64,000 nt of DNA from Ilyonectria destructans (GCA_020740775.1 JAHEWK010000003.1:3876291-3940290), one strand, 5' to 3'; positions 1-12,915 are shown, counted from the stretch's first letter. Numbers and translations are program-made. Notes: a model not told the origin generated them from the sequence alone.

Positions 1-3000
1 CCGGACCGTGGCACTTCGTCGGATGCTCTCCACCCACACCGAGTCGTCAAGCATTCCCCGGACTTGCGACGGACTCACAGCAGTAGTCGGTTCCGTATTG
101 TCCACCGCTGCCGAGTGCTCGTGCTCATCTGGGTCCTGGAGCTCAAAGCTAAAGGCCGACGGCGTTGCATGGTGGGATGTTGATGGTGGTGCACCCCGGG
201 GGAAGCTCAGTGGATGGTGCCATGCTGTGTCGTGCAAGGACAGATCTGTAGCCCCGAACCAACTCTGGTGTTGCCCGCCATCGACGCTCGAGTGAGCCGA
301 CGACTGCCCAATCGGTGATCGAGGCGCTGCTCCGCCAGTTGTTCCATCTTGACTCTCATCATCCTCAACTAGGATATCAGGGATATCCAAATGTGGAATT
401 GCCGTCATTCGAGACGCCTGCTTCATTTGCAAGTGTTGTTTGAACTTCCTCGACCAGTACCTAAAAAATGTGAGTTGCGTGTCATGTTGAATAAGTTGCC
501 TGACTCATTACTTACAAGGTGTCAAAGAAACCGAGGACGATGCGGCGGCGAACTTGCTCCTCGACGCGTTGAAGTCGTGCCCGGCGCCTCAAGAACTCTT
601 CCAATCTGCATCATGTCAGCACGCTGCCCTCGATACCTAAACTTTCGGGCCACCTACTTCAAGCTTTTGTTATCACTGATGATGTTGTAGTGCGCTAGAA
701 TCATTAGTACAGTCGTGAAGGAAATACCCCGGTCTGGGTCCGCAGACACCATGATTTCCTCATAGAAGACGTTGAACCGACGCCGCCGTTCGCGGATCTT
801 CACCACATCTAACTCGGCAATTCGCTGATTGAGCTTGTCAAGGTCCACTCCGGTGGATGCAGTTGTCGTCCCGATAGACATATGCCGGGACGTCTTGGCG
901 TCGTTCTGAACGTCCTCAAGAATCGATCGAACTGAGTCATCAGAATCATAGATGCGCATCTGAAATACTCCTGATAGTTCGCCCAACAACCGTGGGAATG
1001 CGTCTTTGGTGATGTAACCAGTGCCAGCCGGGTCCACGCTCCGCCAGGCTTCTTTGAATCGTCGAATTTCATCTCGGTCGACCACGGCCATGCCACTCGA
1101 GCGCTGATACACGTAACTGAAGCTCTCGTAGATCAACGACACGAAGAGATTGACGAAAATATACATACTGACAATGTTCCATGCAATGAACAGGAACCTT
1201 GCCCATGACTTGCTCCCACAGTCACTGTCAAAGAATCTTGACTCTTCCACGCAGAGAGGCGGTTCGATATTGGCATAATCTTCCATGAGTTGATTCCAGC
1301 CTTCGCCGAGACTCATCCTGAAGAGTAAGATCAACGCCTTCGGGACGGTTCGAAAGTTGACATCGTTTGATTCGCTCCCGCCGAACCGTGTTAGACTAAA
1401 TGCCTGGGTCAACGCGATAGCGAAGACCAGGAAAACCACTAGCCATGTCGCTAGCAAATTGCCAATCACCGTCAGACTGGCCGCAGCGGTCTTGAAAAGT
1501 TGATCAAGCGCATCATTGCGGGGAATGAGAAGCAGGACGATGCCCACGAGGAAGACCTTGTGCAGCTGCACATATACTTCAATGTTGGTGCTAGAGATAA
1601 GGAGACTGAGGGTTGCAATGAAAGCCCCCCCGACAATCAAGAGCGAGTAGATGTCCCACGAACTTCGGCGGAAACGAGCCCACCCAAGGCCAAGGATGCG
1701 GATGGCGATGTTCGTCATGTAAATCAGGATGAAGGCGAAAAAGACAAAGTCTCGAGTACTGGTCCACCAAATCGGCTCATCGCTGAATTCCGACACCAAC
1801 ACACCTAAATGCAGGACAAGGACGACAGTGATTGTTTGATACCACTTGCCTCGCTTCTCGATGGCTCGCTTGTGGCACCATTTTTTCCAACTCTTCTCTG
1901 AGTCGTCATACGAGCTCTTGGAAGGTGAGATCTGCCGCAAAATCTTTCGCAGTTCCAACCATGATCGTTGCTCTGCCGTGAGAAAGGCAACTCCCGTCTG
2001 CTCCGTGTAGTTGCGCATGAAGACGGAAATGAAGAGAGTAAGCACGAAGACAGTCGCCAACAGGTTGAAGGCAACGAAGAAAAGAGCGTTGCCTTGGGAT
2101 GCAAGATCCGAGGGCTGCTGGTTACGCCCAGTGATTGCTTGGGAGGCAAAGGACACATCAGTCCAACCTTCTTGACTGACAATTTGAAAGAGAATGAAAA
2201 GTGATGATCCAAAGTCATCGAAGTTGAAGTACGGATTTGTCGCAACTCGAGGAGCCAGCATCGGCCAGTCGTCGCTGAATGGCGTGCTGTCGTACTCGCC
2301 AAAGCAGTCCGACATGGTACTAATCCCATCACCGCCATCGTTGCAGGTCTGCATCAGACCATTGAATAGGTTCAGACCATAGATTGCAAACGGGATCAGG
2401 AGAGACAATGAGACAAAAGCAGCCTAGGTTTGTATCAGTCAATATCAAGATTTTTGTCAAAGCCGGGGTTCCATAACTTACACCAAGAATTTTCCACCAT
2501 CCGACGATGATCAAATCATGGAATGTATTTCTTGCACTATTGCTGACATTCAACAGGCGCAGAGCTCGAAGAGCCTTGAACGCGCCGATGGCTCTAGAAA
2601 TGGCGCCGTCGTTGATCAAGAGCGTAACCACGTTGATCCAAAGTGTGATTAACACAACAGCATCCATGAGCCCCCAAGAACTCCGGAGGAAGGCATTCGG
2701 CGTCCAGATTAGCCCGTCTGCGATTGTCTTGATCCCCGCCTCGATTGTGAAAACGGCAGCAAAGGCCATATCGGTCCAGATGTACCAGTTTTGGATACTG
2801 AATTCATGCTGCTCTTGATACTCCTTCTGATAAAGGGGCGTAGTGACACAGGCAAGAACCACCATGGCCACAATGCAGGCGTAGATAAATATCGTGAAAG
2901 TATACCAAGCCACCCTATTTGGTTCAAGGCCATCGAAACGTTCAGGGCCTCGGGCTGGCCCGACCACTCGTTGACAGAGTTTTCGGATTTGATTGTCCGG

Positions 3001-6000
3001 CTTGAAAATGTAGAGGGAATTGTTGTAGGTCGGGTATCGGGCGAGGTATTCTCTCTGGGCTCTCCGCCGAGCCGATGTAGCAGACACAGCTTGTTGAGCC
3101 ATCTGTCGTGGATCCTGGGTATCATTTGGACTATCAAATCGAAGATTTGAGTAGAAAGGATTTGGCTCTCTGTGAGTTAGCCGTTTCACAATATTTCCCC
3201 AAACGCCTGACATGAATCCAGGCTTGACATCATTGCCTAATAAAGTGGTGGTGCTCCTAGGAAGCGGACGGCGCGGGTCAGCCTCTTCATTAATAGTGTC
3301 CATCTTATCATCAAGGAATTCGCGAACCACGGCGTCCTTGAGGAGCATTTCCATTGTTGCTGGTCCGTAGTCGAGTGGGTCTTTATGCCGTCTAGACTTC
3401 CCAAAGGTGAAGATAGTAGAGAGCGCCAGGTGGCTCGAAGGGGTTCCGAGGTCTCTCCTTTGAAGGAATGCCTTAACTTGTTGGAGCCGTTTCTCGTCTT
3501 CTGATACGTCAAAGTTCTCCTGGATGACAGCAATGAACATGTTGACCAGAATGAAGAACGCGACAATGAACCATCCTATCAGCAGGATTGCGCCGATCCA
3601 TGATGTCTTGAACGGTCGAGTGTAGGAGGTGACAGTATATAGGATTTCTGTCCAGTTCTCACTGCTCAAAACCTGATACATACCCATAAAGGAGTTGAAG
3701 ATCTGGTAAAACGAGATGCGATTCAATTCGCCGTCGTCATGGACAGGGATCTCACCCCTGAACAATTGGACTGCGAATATTGCCATCATAAAAGTCATCA
3801 GGAAGACAAAAAACATCAGGTTGGCGATACCAGTGGCGTTACCCAGAACAAGTTGAATGAGTTGACGGGTGACAGGGATTGCCAAAACGACTCGGTAAAC
3901 TCGCACAATTTGGAAGATTGTCAGCCAGTCGTAGGCTCGAGTACCACGGATAGGGGGAATAAGGATGATTGATGTGATGACCGCTAATACCAGGTCCAGG
4001 ATGTTGCGCCAGCTGCTGTGGAAGTGATGCCAGTCGGTGATAATGCGGATGATCATTTCGATGTCGAGCAAAATGGTCACGACGACTTCAGCGGTGTTAA
4101 TGAAGGATTCCCGCGACTGCGACATCGTAGAGCTGCGACAAGCTTGGCAGAGGAGTCCGAAGGCAATGATGACGACCCATATTGCCGCTGTCCGATCATA
4201 GACGCGCTGTAAGGGCGCACGTCGAAGTCGTTCTTCGGCTCGAGGCTGGGAAAATGGCTCCTGGTCAACTGTGAAAGCACTTGCTTTGCTCTCTTCTCGT
4301 ATGACTTGGAAGGAGGAGGTGATGACCGCAATAACCAAATTGGTCAACCAAAGCATCATGATCATAATACCAGCACCAAAGAAGAGGGCGGCTTGGGAGT
4401 AGTCCGAGCCCATTGTGTAGTACATGAGGTCAGAGAAGGTATTGGCACTCATGATGACGAACACCAGCTCCAGTGAGTTGAAGATGTTGTCAAAGTTGAC
4501 AGTTCCACCAAAAGGGTTCGTTTGTTGAAGACAGATGGAACCCCGGGGGCAAAGGAAGCCCTTTCCCTCGGTCGATCCTTCTATGAGATTGACCAATGAG
4601 TTGGGAGAACTAAACATAACCCACGGCATGGATTTCCCTGTGTCGTTGTCCAAAAAACCACCGCAGAATGACTCGCTGACGGTGTACGAAGCGTCGATGT
4701 TCGTGGGATCGAGAGGATCCAACCAAACGCACTGGCGTCTTAAGCTAGCTTTGAAGCTCTGTACTCCAATAATAGCGAAGAGTAGCCAGAAAAATGAAAG
4801 AAGAAAGGCAACGCGCACCAGAAGCGGCGCTGCTTTCTTGAGACTTCTGAGGATGATCTGAGTCGCTGTTAGTTGAGGTTGGCTTCGCAAATATTTAGAA
4901 TGGCGGTCATACCGCGGTGCCATTGGTCAGTGCCAACAGTCTCAAAATACGAAGGCAGCTCATCATTCTAAAAACATAGAGATGATGCTTGGTCTCTAGG
5001 CCAGTGGCGCTCAGAAAGAACATGATCCAAAATGAAACGACTGCAACAAAGTCAATTCGATTAAAGGAATGTCGAAGAAAGGCTCGCCGAGCGAGCTGAA
5101 ACCTTTGCTGTTCCTCAAGGGTCTGCGGCATAGCTTGCTGCCCCTGCATAAATGTCGTGAACGAGCGAGCAATTGTTGAAGGCTCTGCCTGGAATTGGTG
5201 TTTGTTCTTGACTGACTTTTGCCGCTCGGGTTGGAAGATAACTCTGTATTGGTCTGCGACCGCAGCGCGGATTCCACGTTTCCGATCAATAGTGCTGAAT
5301 TCCGCAGCATTCAGAATAAACCCAGACACAATGATTCGTGATACCAGCTCAAATGTGAATATAATAAAGAGCACCAGCATGGCCCAATCAATAGCGCTTC
5401 CTTTCCAGTGTTCTGGGCGCCCCTGTCCGTCAGCGGAAATAGGAGGGGCAGCATCTACTGCAAGGAGGATCGTCTGAAGCACGATTAAAAGGAGGAGGAA
5501 TGGCTCCGTGTAAGGGTTGACAAGGAGGTCGCAAAGGCGGCGTCTCAGAAAGTTATCAGGAGCGAAGATGCCCAGGGACTTTCCCTTAAGAGGGTTCGGG
5601 AGAGGTGGTCGAGGGGCGGTTGAGGCGGCGGATTCAGTGATTAAGTATCGAGGTTCCCCCGTCTTCTCCGCGGAAGGATGAACTACCTGTGGCTGGTATG
5701 AAGTGTCCACGAGCATTGAAGCTGCAGTATCACGGGAAGTATTTCGATCGAATGCATGGGGAGACTGTGAGCGATGACGTGAGGCTCGATTGTCGACGAT
5801 TTCGTTTTCTCCGCTGAGGTTGACAACTCGCTGTGACATCGCTCGGACGATTGACCCAGCACGCGATAAAGCCCCCGTGGGAGACCTGGATCGTCTGTAT
5901 TCGTGAGGGTTGAGAGAGGCACCATAGCTGCGGTGACGGGGACCCCCAAAGTTGGCGCTGAGGTCCTGCCCCAAGCTTCTCCCAGTATCGCGGTTGCGAG

Positions 6001-6499
6001 CTGGGCTGTTGTCGACGCTCGACACTGTCTGAAAGCTATCTCGAGATCGATCGTCGTGGCGGTTTGGTGTGAGGGAGCCGGAGATGGGCTGGGCACCAGA
6101 TGTAAGAGGGACCCTATCGGACTCGACATAGTCTGCTCCCGTAGCATCTTCGACATATGGATGAGGAGGATCAAACGTGTTGATGGAGGCGCCAGTTGTC
6201 GCAAGTCCGGGGTGGTGGATGTCTGGCGGCAAAGCTGCTTGCAGAGCCATCATGTCTATCGGCGAATGGGGGCTCATGTCGCCGTCGGATTGTGTGTGAT
6301 ATGGTTGTTCCCAGTAGGTCGAGATGCCCGACAGGTTGGCTGCCATCTGGGCCTCAGTCCGCGAAGCAGATTGGGATTGCTGCGGTTGCCCTTGGTCTAA
6401 TCCATCAGACTGGTAGTCCGTATAGGGGGAGCCGTCCATATTCTGCAGCGGTATTGATTGACGCCGCGACGGGTCGCTGCCCGGGAAGTTCGACGACAT
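1..6499 (-). CDS. cch1: Voltage-gated calcium channel alpha subunit Cch1 (3' end cut by window edge)
   Basis: Pore-forming subunit of the fungal high-affinity plasma-membrane Ca2+ influx channel, which works with Mid1. Exons on the minus strand: 6499-4913, 4857-2482, 2423-658, 605-536, 460-<1; joined they give about 2086 residues to the window edge. The N-terminal ~300 residues are polar and Ser-rich. Four six-helix ion-channel repeats follow, with S4-like Arg ladders and pore loops ending in SANTFSD (repeat I, about residue 668), SSENWTE (II), SQEGWTD (III) and SLGEGWN (IV), so the filter positions read N-E-E-E. A C-terminal EF-hand-like stretch (DPAGTGYITKDAF) follows repeat IV. The start MSSNFPGSD is the first ATG of the open frame. 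The two small 3' introns are needed because the frame closes at 654, whereas splicing restores a conserved helical tail (KLEEFLRRRARL). The true stop lies outside the window. Confidence 0.95.
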
Positions 6500-7022
6500 T
6501 GCGACTGTTCAGGGCGATGGCGGAAGAGTAGCTGCGAATCGCCGACGTGGCCCGTGTCAGGATAAAAACTTCTGGCAAGCGTGTATGCCAGAATGCTGCA
6601 TTTTCGATGTCTCGTCGGCTCGGGAACGCGAAGATTGCGTCGTATTCATGAGATCTGGATAGTAAGATCTGACAGTCCAGGAGGCCTGGAGCTGAAGGGG
6701 ACGACGGGGACGATTGTCACAGTACCGGTCGGTCGACACGGGCACTGTCCCGTAATGGCGATTAGGGGTCGCGACACAGGCACATGCCGCAGTTCTTAAT
6801 ATAGAACACGGCCCTGCCACAGTGCGGGCAGCGGCCGCTTCAAAGCTACGTGCATACTTGGCGAGTTGAGTCCGCACCATTGGCTGCTGGCATGTGCTTG
6901 TGGCTGACTGCGCCACAGCGTAGCCTTTTCGCGAACTTCCAGCTCCCATTCTCCCGACACAGGAACCGTGACGCGCCAGAGGCATCGCCAGACTCCAGCA
7001 TCGACACCACCGCCTCGCCAAC
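6500..7022. promoter_or_regulatory. Divergent promoter region between cch1 and the PHD-finger gene
   Basis: These 523 bases separate two divergently oriented start codons and must hold both promoters and 5' leaders. Open frames here are low-complexity and match no family I know. No clear TATA box or strong repeat was seen. Confidence 0.5.
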
Positions 7023-9427
7023 ATGTCGTCACGCAAACGATCCCTCCAAGCCGTCGATGGCGACTCTGGCGACTCGGAGCCATCTCTGCTGCATCGAATC
7101 CGAAACATGTGGCAGTTCGCAAACCTATGCCAGTGGATTTACACCTTCGGCAAGGCTGCCAAAATCCCAGACTCCATTGACATTGAGGTACTGCTACTCC
7201 TGACTTTATGACTCGACACTCTTTGCTGACACGCGTATCTCACACATAGGAAATCGAAGTCGAGTGCCTCAAACCGATCTCGCCCATGCTAGGGGACATT
7301 GCCCTTGCGCTCCTCAAACTCGTATCGTCGCATCGCGGCTTGACGTACGTCTCCGACACATCCATCCGATTCGCGCCTTGCTAACCACGAAATGAAGCCA
7401 CGATATTTTCGATGACCAAGCACGCAAGCAGTTCCTGGCCAAAGCGCCTGGCGACAACCCGTTTGGTGACGACGAAGTGCCTGCCAAGTTCAGCGATTTC
7501 GACGTGTTGACCAAGGTACCCTCTGTCGCATTCAATATTCTTTGAGCCAGAGCTAATGAATGGATCCTTCCTTGGTAGATTCGAGTTTTACAACAGTTGA
7601 CACAGTGGACGATGATCCACCCTGAACGCATCCGGGACAAGATGGAGGAGCAAAAGGATACTGAGCAAACGAACTGGGTGAGCATTAGGTTTAGCACTCC
7701 ACGAAACCTCCATCGCTAACTTTTTTTACAAGCGAATCGAGCCGTACGGATGGGACGCGGATGACCGAACGTACTATGTCCTGGACGACAACAGAGTGTA
7801 TCGCTTGACAGAGGCCCCTCCCTCCGCTCCGACAACGAAGCCAAAAAAGTCAAAAACATACCGCGGCGGGCGTCGATCAAGCAAAAGACGGAGAACAACC
7901 ATTTCTACCGAAGATGAACTAGCCGATACGGACAATGGAACGAACAGAGAACAAGAAGAGGATAACAGCCTCGGGGGCATGACCTGGGAGTGCGTTGCCG
8001 TCACATTGGCTGATGTGCGATCCGTTGTTGACGGATTCCGAAAAACTCGAGATGAGAACGAAAAGATCCTGAGGACCCAGTTAGAAGATCACCTCGTGCC
8101 CATTCTGGAAAAACAAGAGGATGGCCGGAAACGGAAGGATTTACAGCGTGAGCGCGAACTGACCAACCTTGCCAAGATGGCCAACGCCAAACGATCAAGC
8201 CGCATCGCCGGGAAGGTAGAGCAACAGAAACAAGAAGAACGTGCCAAAGACGAAGAAAAAAACCGCCGACAGGCCGAGGTAGCAAAACGACGCGAAGAAG
8301 CGACGAATCTCAAAATGGAGAGGGAGCGGGATAGCAGATTGATATCGCGAGAAAAGCGCCTGCAAGACCGCGATGCCCGCCGCCGTCAGCATGAGGACGA
8401 GCTTGCGCAATTGTCCGAGGATAGCAAAAGCATGACAGCTAGCGATGGACGCATATCAGAGCGTCGCCTCCAGGCGGAGATTGAGAGAAACAAGCTAGCT
8501 CTCAAGGAGCTCGAGCAAGAAGAAGAGGATTGGGTTTTCGACTGTCTCTGTGGCCTGTACGGACAGGTCGACGACGGAACACACAGCGTCGCGTGCGAGA
8601 AATGCAACATCTGGCAGCATAGCAAGTGTCTGGGAATCACCGAAGCAGAGGCTGAACGCCCGGAGTTCCAATTCGTGTGCGGATCTTGCACTCGCCACGA
8701 AGAGGCCAAGGCTCGTCCCAGGACAACTATCAAGTTGAAAGTCACCCACCCACACAGCCCGCGCGGACAAGGTCAACCAGCTCAGCAATCAAGCGACACT
8801 CCCACGCCTAAGGCTGTCAAGATCTCTCCCAAAAACACGGTACCAGCCGGTGGGATCAACGGCCAGGCGCCGAATGGTGCATCAATGGTTTCTAGCTCGG
8901 CCAACGGTTCCATTCTCGATGGCGTTGCCCCATCACCCAACTCAATGTTGGGTACTCCTCAACCAGTCCTGAGTACCCCCCGGGCAATTCCGATTATCCC
9001 GGCGCCTATCAAGTTGGATGCCGGTGAGACTGATCGACAGCACCAGGCTGGCAACCCGCAACACAGCGCTACTGCTGCTTCTCCGACGGCATCTGTGAGA
9101 ACTGCTAGTCCATCTAGCAGTTTCCAGAGCCTCTCAGGTGGTCGATCATTTGAGTCTGCACTAAGTACGCCCAAAATCAGCCGCGATATTTATCGTGCCG
9201 CGTATGTGCAGAACGGCACGCTTCCTGCCCAAGCTGGCATCTCGCCTACAAAACACTCACCGCTGCGACCAACAGACCCAGGCAGTGCAAACAAAGTCAG
9301 CATCGCAACTCCGATTCTTCCCCCGGTTGCTAGTCTCTCCCCGTCTCCCAGGCCCCAGGTATTGACACCACCATCGAAACCATCAGAGCCGCCCCGGCGC
9401 TCCGGGAGTCCCTCTGCCAAGCCTTGA
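7023..9427 (+). CDS. PHD-finger chromatin protein with WHIM-like motif (RSF1/CECR2-like)
   Basis: Likely nuclear protein of a chromatin-remodelling or histone-reading complex. Exons 7023-7187, 7250-7344, 7398-7515, 7579-7677, 7733-9427 give 723 residues. The N-terminal ~190 residues end with the motif WRIEPYGWDADDRTYYVLDD, which resembles the WHIM segment that follows DDT-type domains in ISWI-partner proteins such as RSF1 and CECR2. Residues ~230-420 are a highly charged K/E/R-rich coiled coil. A PHD finger follows at ~425-480 with the zinc-ligand pattern C-x-C...C-x2-C...W-x-H-x2-C...C-x2-C. The C-terminal 240 residues are Pro/Ser/Thr-rich and probably disordered. The start ATG at 7023 opens directly into conserved sequence. 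The exact orthologue is uncertain; the PHD finger is not. Confidence 0.85.
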
Positions 9428-10528
9428 CCGGGCTGACTGGTCGGCCATGACTGTATCCTTCGCGTTGTTTTCTGGGAATGTCATGGTCAATGCATCTTTG
9501 GGTTCACCATGTTTTGGAGAGATCATGTGTGTTGCGGTAGCCTTCCAAGCATCAGGCGAGGAGGGGCGACCGACCAGTCACAAGCGGCGAAACTTGGTCG
9601 ATCAGCCACCAGCCACGGAAACACATTGAATAGGAACCAGCTGGCAAAGTCCAGTATTCAGCCGTAACACGCGCACTGTCATAATACGGCCTCCCCGGTA
9701 CGCCACCTCTTCTCATGCACATTATACAAGCTCAGTCGGCGTCTGGGGTGGGTAGCCAGTCTTGGCACGCACCAACGCCGGTCCTACATCTGGAAAGTGA
9801 TCTGTCGGCAATACCAGAAGCCGGAATATGAATAGCTGGTCCGAGCTCTGAGTCGATTCGCGGTAAATACCTACATTAGAAGCAGGTATCCGTCTTACAG
9901 ACAAGGCTACGGTCAAGGCTACAGGGGGTCTAAGTTGGATGATTGGTTGGTCGCCCACACAATCAAACAGACTTTCACAACGAACACTGGGACACTGCGA
10001 GGTGCCGGTTGGCTCCCACAAGGAGAATTTGCAAACAAGGCGAGATGAGCCGTTTGACTTTGTCGGCACACACACGACGGACACCAGGGGAAGCACAACT
10101 GGCGCCAGGCACCCGGAAGATGGGACAGGTGATGTGTGTTCGCCATCGCCAGCATCAAGGGAGCGACAAGCAGTTGGATGGATGGGTGGGGGAGGCAGGC
10201 GGATGTGAATGGAATGCGCCATGGCTTGTGCTAGCGCTGCGCCCAATCGGACGGTGTGGAGTGCCAGACGACGGTGGCTTGCATTCCAGTCGATTGAAGG
10301 GAGGGCGCCAGGCGTCTAGCGGCTCACACTTTCAGTTTGCGGAGGCAGACATCAATGGTCACGTCAACTACACCATGACATGACCAGGCGGTGGAGGGGC
10401 CGGGCAGCGGCTCCTGCGATGCAGCTTAAGCTCAACTTCGTGGGTGACGGCGCACGGAGTGGTCCGTTTTGCTCGCCCTACCGTCTCCTCAGCCTGGCTC
10501 TTTGAACCGAATACGGCACCGCGTTGTT

Positions 10529-10550
10529 GTCTATTTGTGGTCTATTTGTG
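10529..10550. repeat. Tandem 11-mer GTCTATTTGTG x2
   Basis: Two perfect adjacent copies of GTCTATTTGTG about 360 nt upstream of the HMG-box gene start. The core ATTTGTG (CACAAAT on the other strand) resembles A/T-rich HMG-box targets, so autoregulation is possible; that is inference only. Confidence 0.6.
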
Positions 10551-10641
10551 GTCGTGGTCCCCGCGTTGCAGACCTGTTCAAGAGTAACAAGGAAGACGGC
10601 TAGATGCAATGCATATACATATCCCCCCGTTCTGTATTCTC

Positions 10642-10668
10642 AAAGAAACGGACTGAGTCCGTTTCTTT
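10642..10668. repeat. Perfect 13-bp inverted repeat with 1-nt spacer
   Basis: The arms AAAGAAACGGACT and AGTCCGTTTCTTT are separated by a single G. The palindrome lies about 240 nt upstream of the HMG-box ATG. It could be a dimeric transcription-factor site, or a stable hairpin if it is transcribed in the 5' leader. The spacer is too short for an RNA hairpin loop without opening the innermost pairs. Confidence 0.7.
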
Positions 10669-10906
10669 TCCTTGTTATAGGCCAAGCTGCATAAGATCGT
10701 CCCAGGTACCGTCAATAAAAAGGAGAAAGAAGTCTCCGTTCGCCTTGTATTCTCTTTCACAACCAAAGACGCCTCCCCCTGTCTACCTGAATATCCCCTG
10801 ACGCCTTCCATCTTCCTCAAACCCAGACCGCAACTCTACTCTCCCACGCCAACCTGAGCTGCCGTCTTGTCGCCCCAGTAAAGTCCGACTACAGACAACC
10901 TTCGGC

Positions 10907-12560
10907 ATGGAACAGCCAACACCACCATCACCCGCACCATCTATCGACGGCTTCATTCAGCAGTCCTCTAGAATGAGCCCATCCATGAATACATCGCATC
11001 CGAGAGGCGGGATGGCCCCGGGTTCCGAGTTCCTGGGCTACCCGCGCCTGCAGCCGAGACACAGCAGCCCCGGCCAGGAGGCCGATTTCTTAGCCCATGA
11101 GCACTCGCTGTACTACTCGCAGAAGAACATCGACATGTCCCTGGTAAGCGCCTAATCTCCTCTCGGTTCTCGACAGCTGGTATTTTAAAGAACCGCCGTC
11201 CTAATAAGTATAGCAGACTGGCTACCCCGCTAGACAAGATGCCATCAACTCATATGGTCCCCTCCCCGGGGAGTTGGGCTACAGTGTAAGTTGTTTGCCA
11301 TACTTTCGAGTAAACACAGCCATAACGGGACATCAGATCCATATGCCATACACGCCAGAGGCATCTCCTCCAACGCCGAGCCCGGTCAACCTTTCGATCG
11401 CCACTCGCAGTGGAGTGAGCATCCCCAAGAGATCTGCTGCGCAGAAGTCGTCGGGAATCAAGGGAGGCCGAGTGCAAAAGAGAGTCAAGGACCAGAAGCA
11501 ACGAAACACATCATCCATCGTCTCGAAACCTCTCACCCAGATCGCCATCGACATGCCACATTTGCCTGTCGCTGATATCGCGACCTTCGTAAACCGATCC
11601 ACGGAAGAACGACGCCTAGAGACATCTCGCAATAGGAAGCCAGGTCAGATCAAGCGCCCGATGAATGCCTTCATGTTGTACCGCAAGGCGTATCAGGAGG
11701 TGGCTAAGACACAGTGCGTCAAGAACAACCACCAGCATGTGTCAAAAGTCTGCGGGGCTGGTTGGTCCTTGGAACCAGCCGAAATCCACGAAGAGTTCAA
11801 CGAATGGGCCAGGCTCGAACGGTCTAACCATCAACAAGCACACCCGGGATACAAGTTCACACCTTCCAAGACTCGCAAAGGCAGACGGGAGAACGAGGCA
11901 GGCGACGATATCTTCTCCGATGTCGACGATCCGGACTGGGGCGTCACCCGTGGACTTCCACGACGCGTGCCACGACAAACAAACACCACCCATGTATCGA
12001 GACTAAGCGAGACGCCTTCTTTGACATATGAGCCGGCACCCGGGACAATAGAAGACCACTCAACAGCACCCTATCAGGACCTCCGTACCTATGCGACCCT
12101 GGGTCCACCACAATTGCTGCCATACTACCAAGTCGAGTCGTCGCCATACGATCTTCATGTCCATCAATATCCCAACGCTCTTGGTGAAATGCAGCCCGCT
12201 GTGGAGAGTAGACACTCATCCCCAAATTTCGAGTACCCTATCGCGCCACTGGAAGGTAGCTCTGGGTTCATTGACAACTACTACCGGGAGGTTGGCTTAG
12301 TTACAGACCCTCCAGTTGGCGTCCCATTCCCTGTAGACAGGATGTGCGATGGACTTCCTAGGTCCGACATGCCCCTTGGCACAACCGAGGACCTCTGGCA
12401 AGCCCATCTGTGCGGTGGGCCTGACTTGGGAATGGCAATTGCAGAGTACGATGGAGCTTCAGAACACGATGCATATCTTAGAGGCACGCAGGAAGACTGG
12501 AAGCTAGAGGAGCTGGATGAGGCAGGTCAGTTTGAGCAGTGGATTTCATGTGATTCGTGA
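10907..12560 (+). CDS. MATA-type HMG-box transcription factor (FMF-1/Ste11/PaHMG5-like)
   Basis: Sequence-specific DNA-binding regulator, most likely of sexual development. Exons 10907-11143, 11214-11285 and 11337-12560 give 510 residues. The HMG box lies at about residues 205-280 (KRPMNAFMLYRK, then HQHVSKVCGAGWSLEP, and a basic tail near YKFTPSK). The order of these elements and the YKFTP-type exit are like fission-yeast Ste11 and its filamentous-fungal relatives FMF-1 and PaHMG5, rather than the mating-type MAT1-2-1 protein, because no MAT-locus neighbours are present. The rest is Pro/Ser/Tyr-rich and probably carries the activation function. The second exon could also start 3 nt later (CAG used as acceptor), which would remove one Gln. 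Orthology to a named member is inferred from the box alone. Confidence 0.8.
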
Positions 12561-12915
12561 GTGTGAATTTGGCGTTAATGGTTTCGGACTATGGTGGGTT
12601 GGGCGGCGCAATTAGCATTATGGACGGATTAAGTTAGAAAATATGTTGCGTGCGTGTAGTATTAGAACAATTCAGGAAATACATATTTGCTTGTGGAAAA
12701 ACCCTTTACTCGTTCATCGAGGCTCTTGGTCTAACAGTGTGATGTCTTGAGTCAAGGGATGTCAAGGGCATGCTCTCCTCTCGGAGTGGATTCGCTTAGT
12801 CAGGCAGCCTCCATGTCCACTTGCAACCAAGCTCGCATCCATGTTGCCAGAGGAATTGCGACTTGTCCCCAAAGAACCCGAATCAACCGCGCGAACAACA
12901 CAACCCAAGCACACA
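12561..12915. other. Intergenic spacer (HMG-box 3' / EMC5 5')
   Basis: 355 bases with an A/T-rich 3' UTR-like part (12600-12720) followed by the short EMC5 promoter. No other structure was seen. Confidence 0.4.

Larger units (their letters stand above)
9428..10906. promoter_or_regulatory. Long intergenic and promoter region of the HMG-box gene
   Basis: About 1.5 kb without a supported gene. It contains a CCAAT box at 10243-10247, a tandem 11-mer at 10529-10550 and a perfect 27-nt palindrome at 10642-10668 (listed separately). The open frames in 9722-10383 on both strands show no recognisable domain. A long upstream region is common for developmental regulators in these fungi. Confidence 0.5.

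Noticed and set aside
654..656. TAG as the natural end of cch1
   Set aside because: A GTAGGT donor overlaps this stop; splicing to 605 and then over 461-535 continues a conserved helical tail, so the gene runs past the window edge.
9722..10383. Open frames of 79-174 codons on both strands between the PHD and HMG-box genes
   Set aside because: Overlapping frames on both strands without domain, signal or splice support; more likely promoter sequence.
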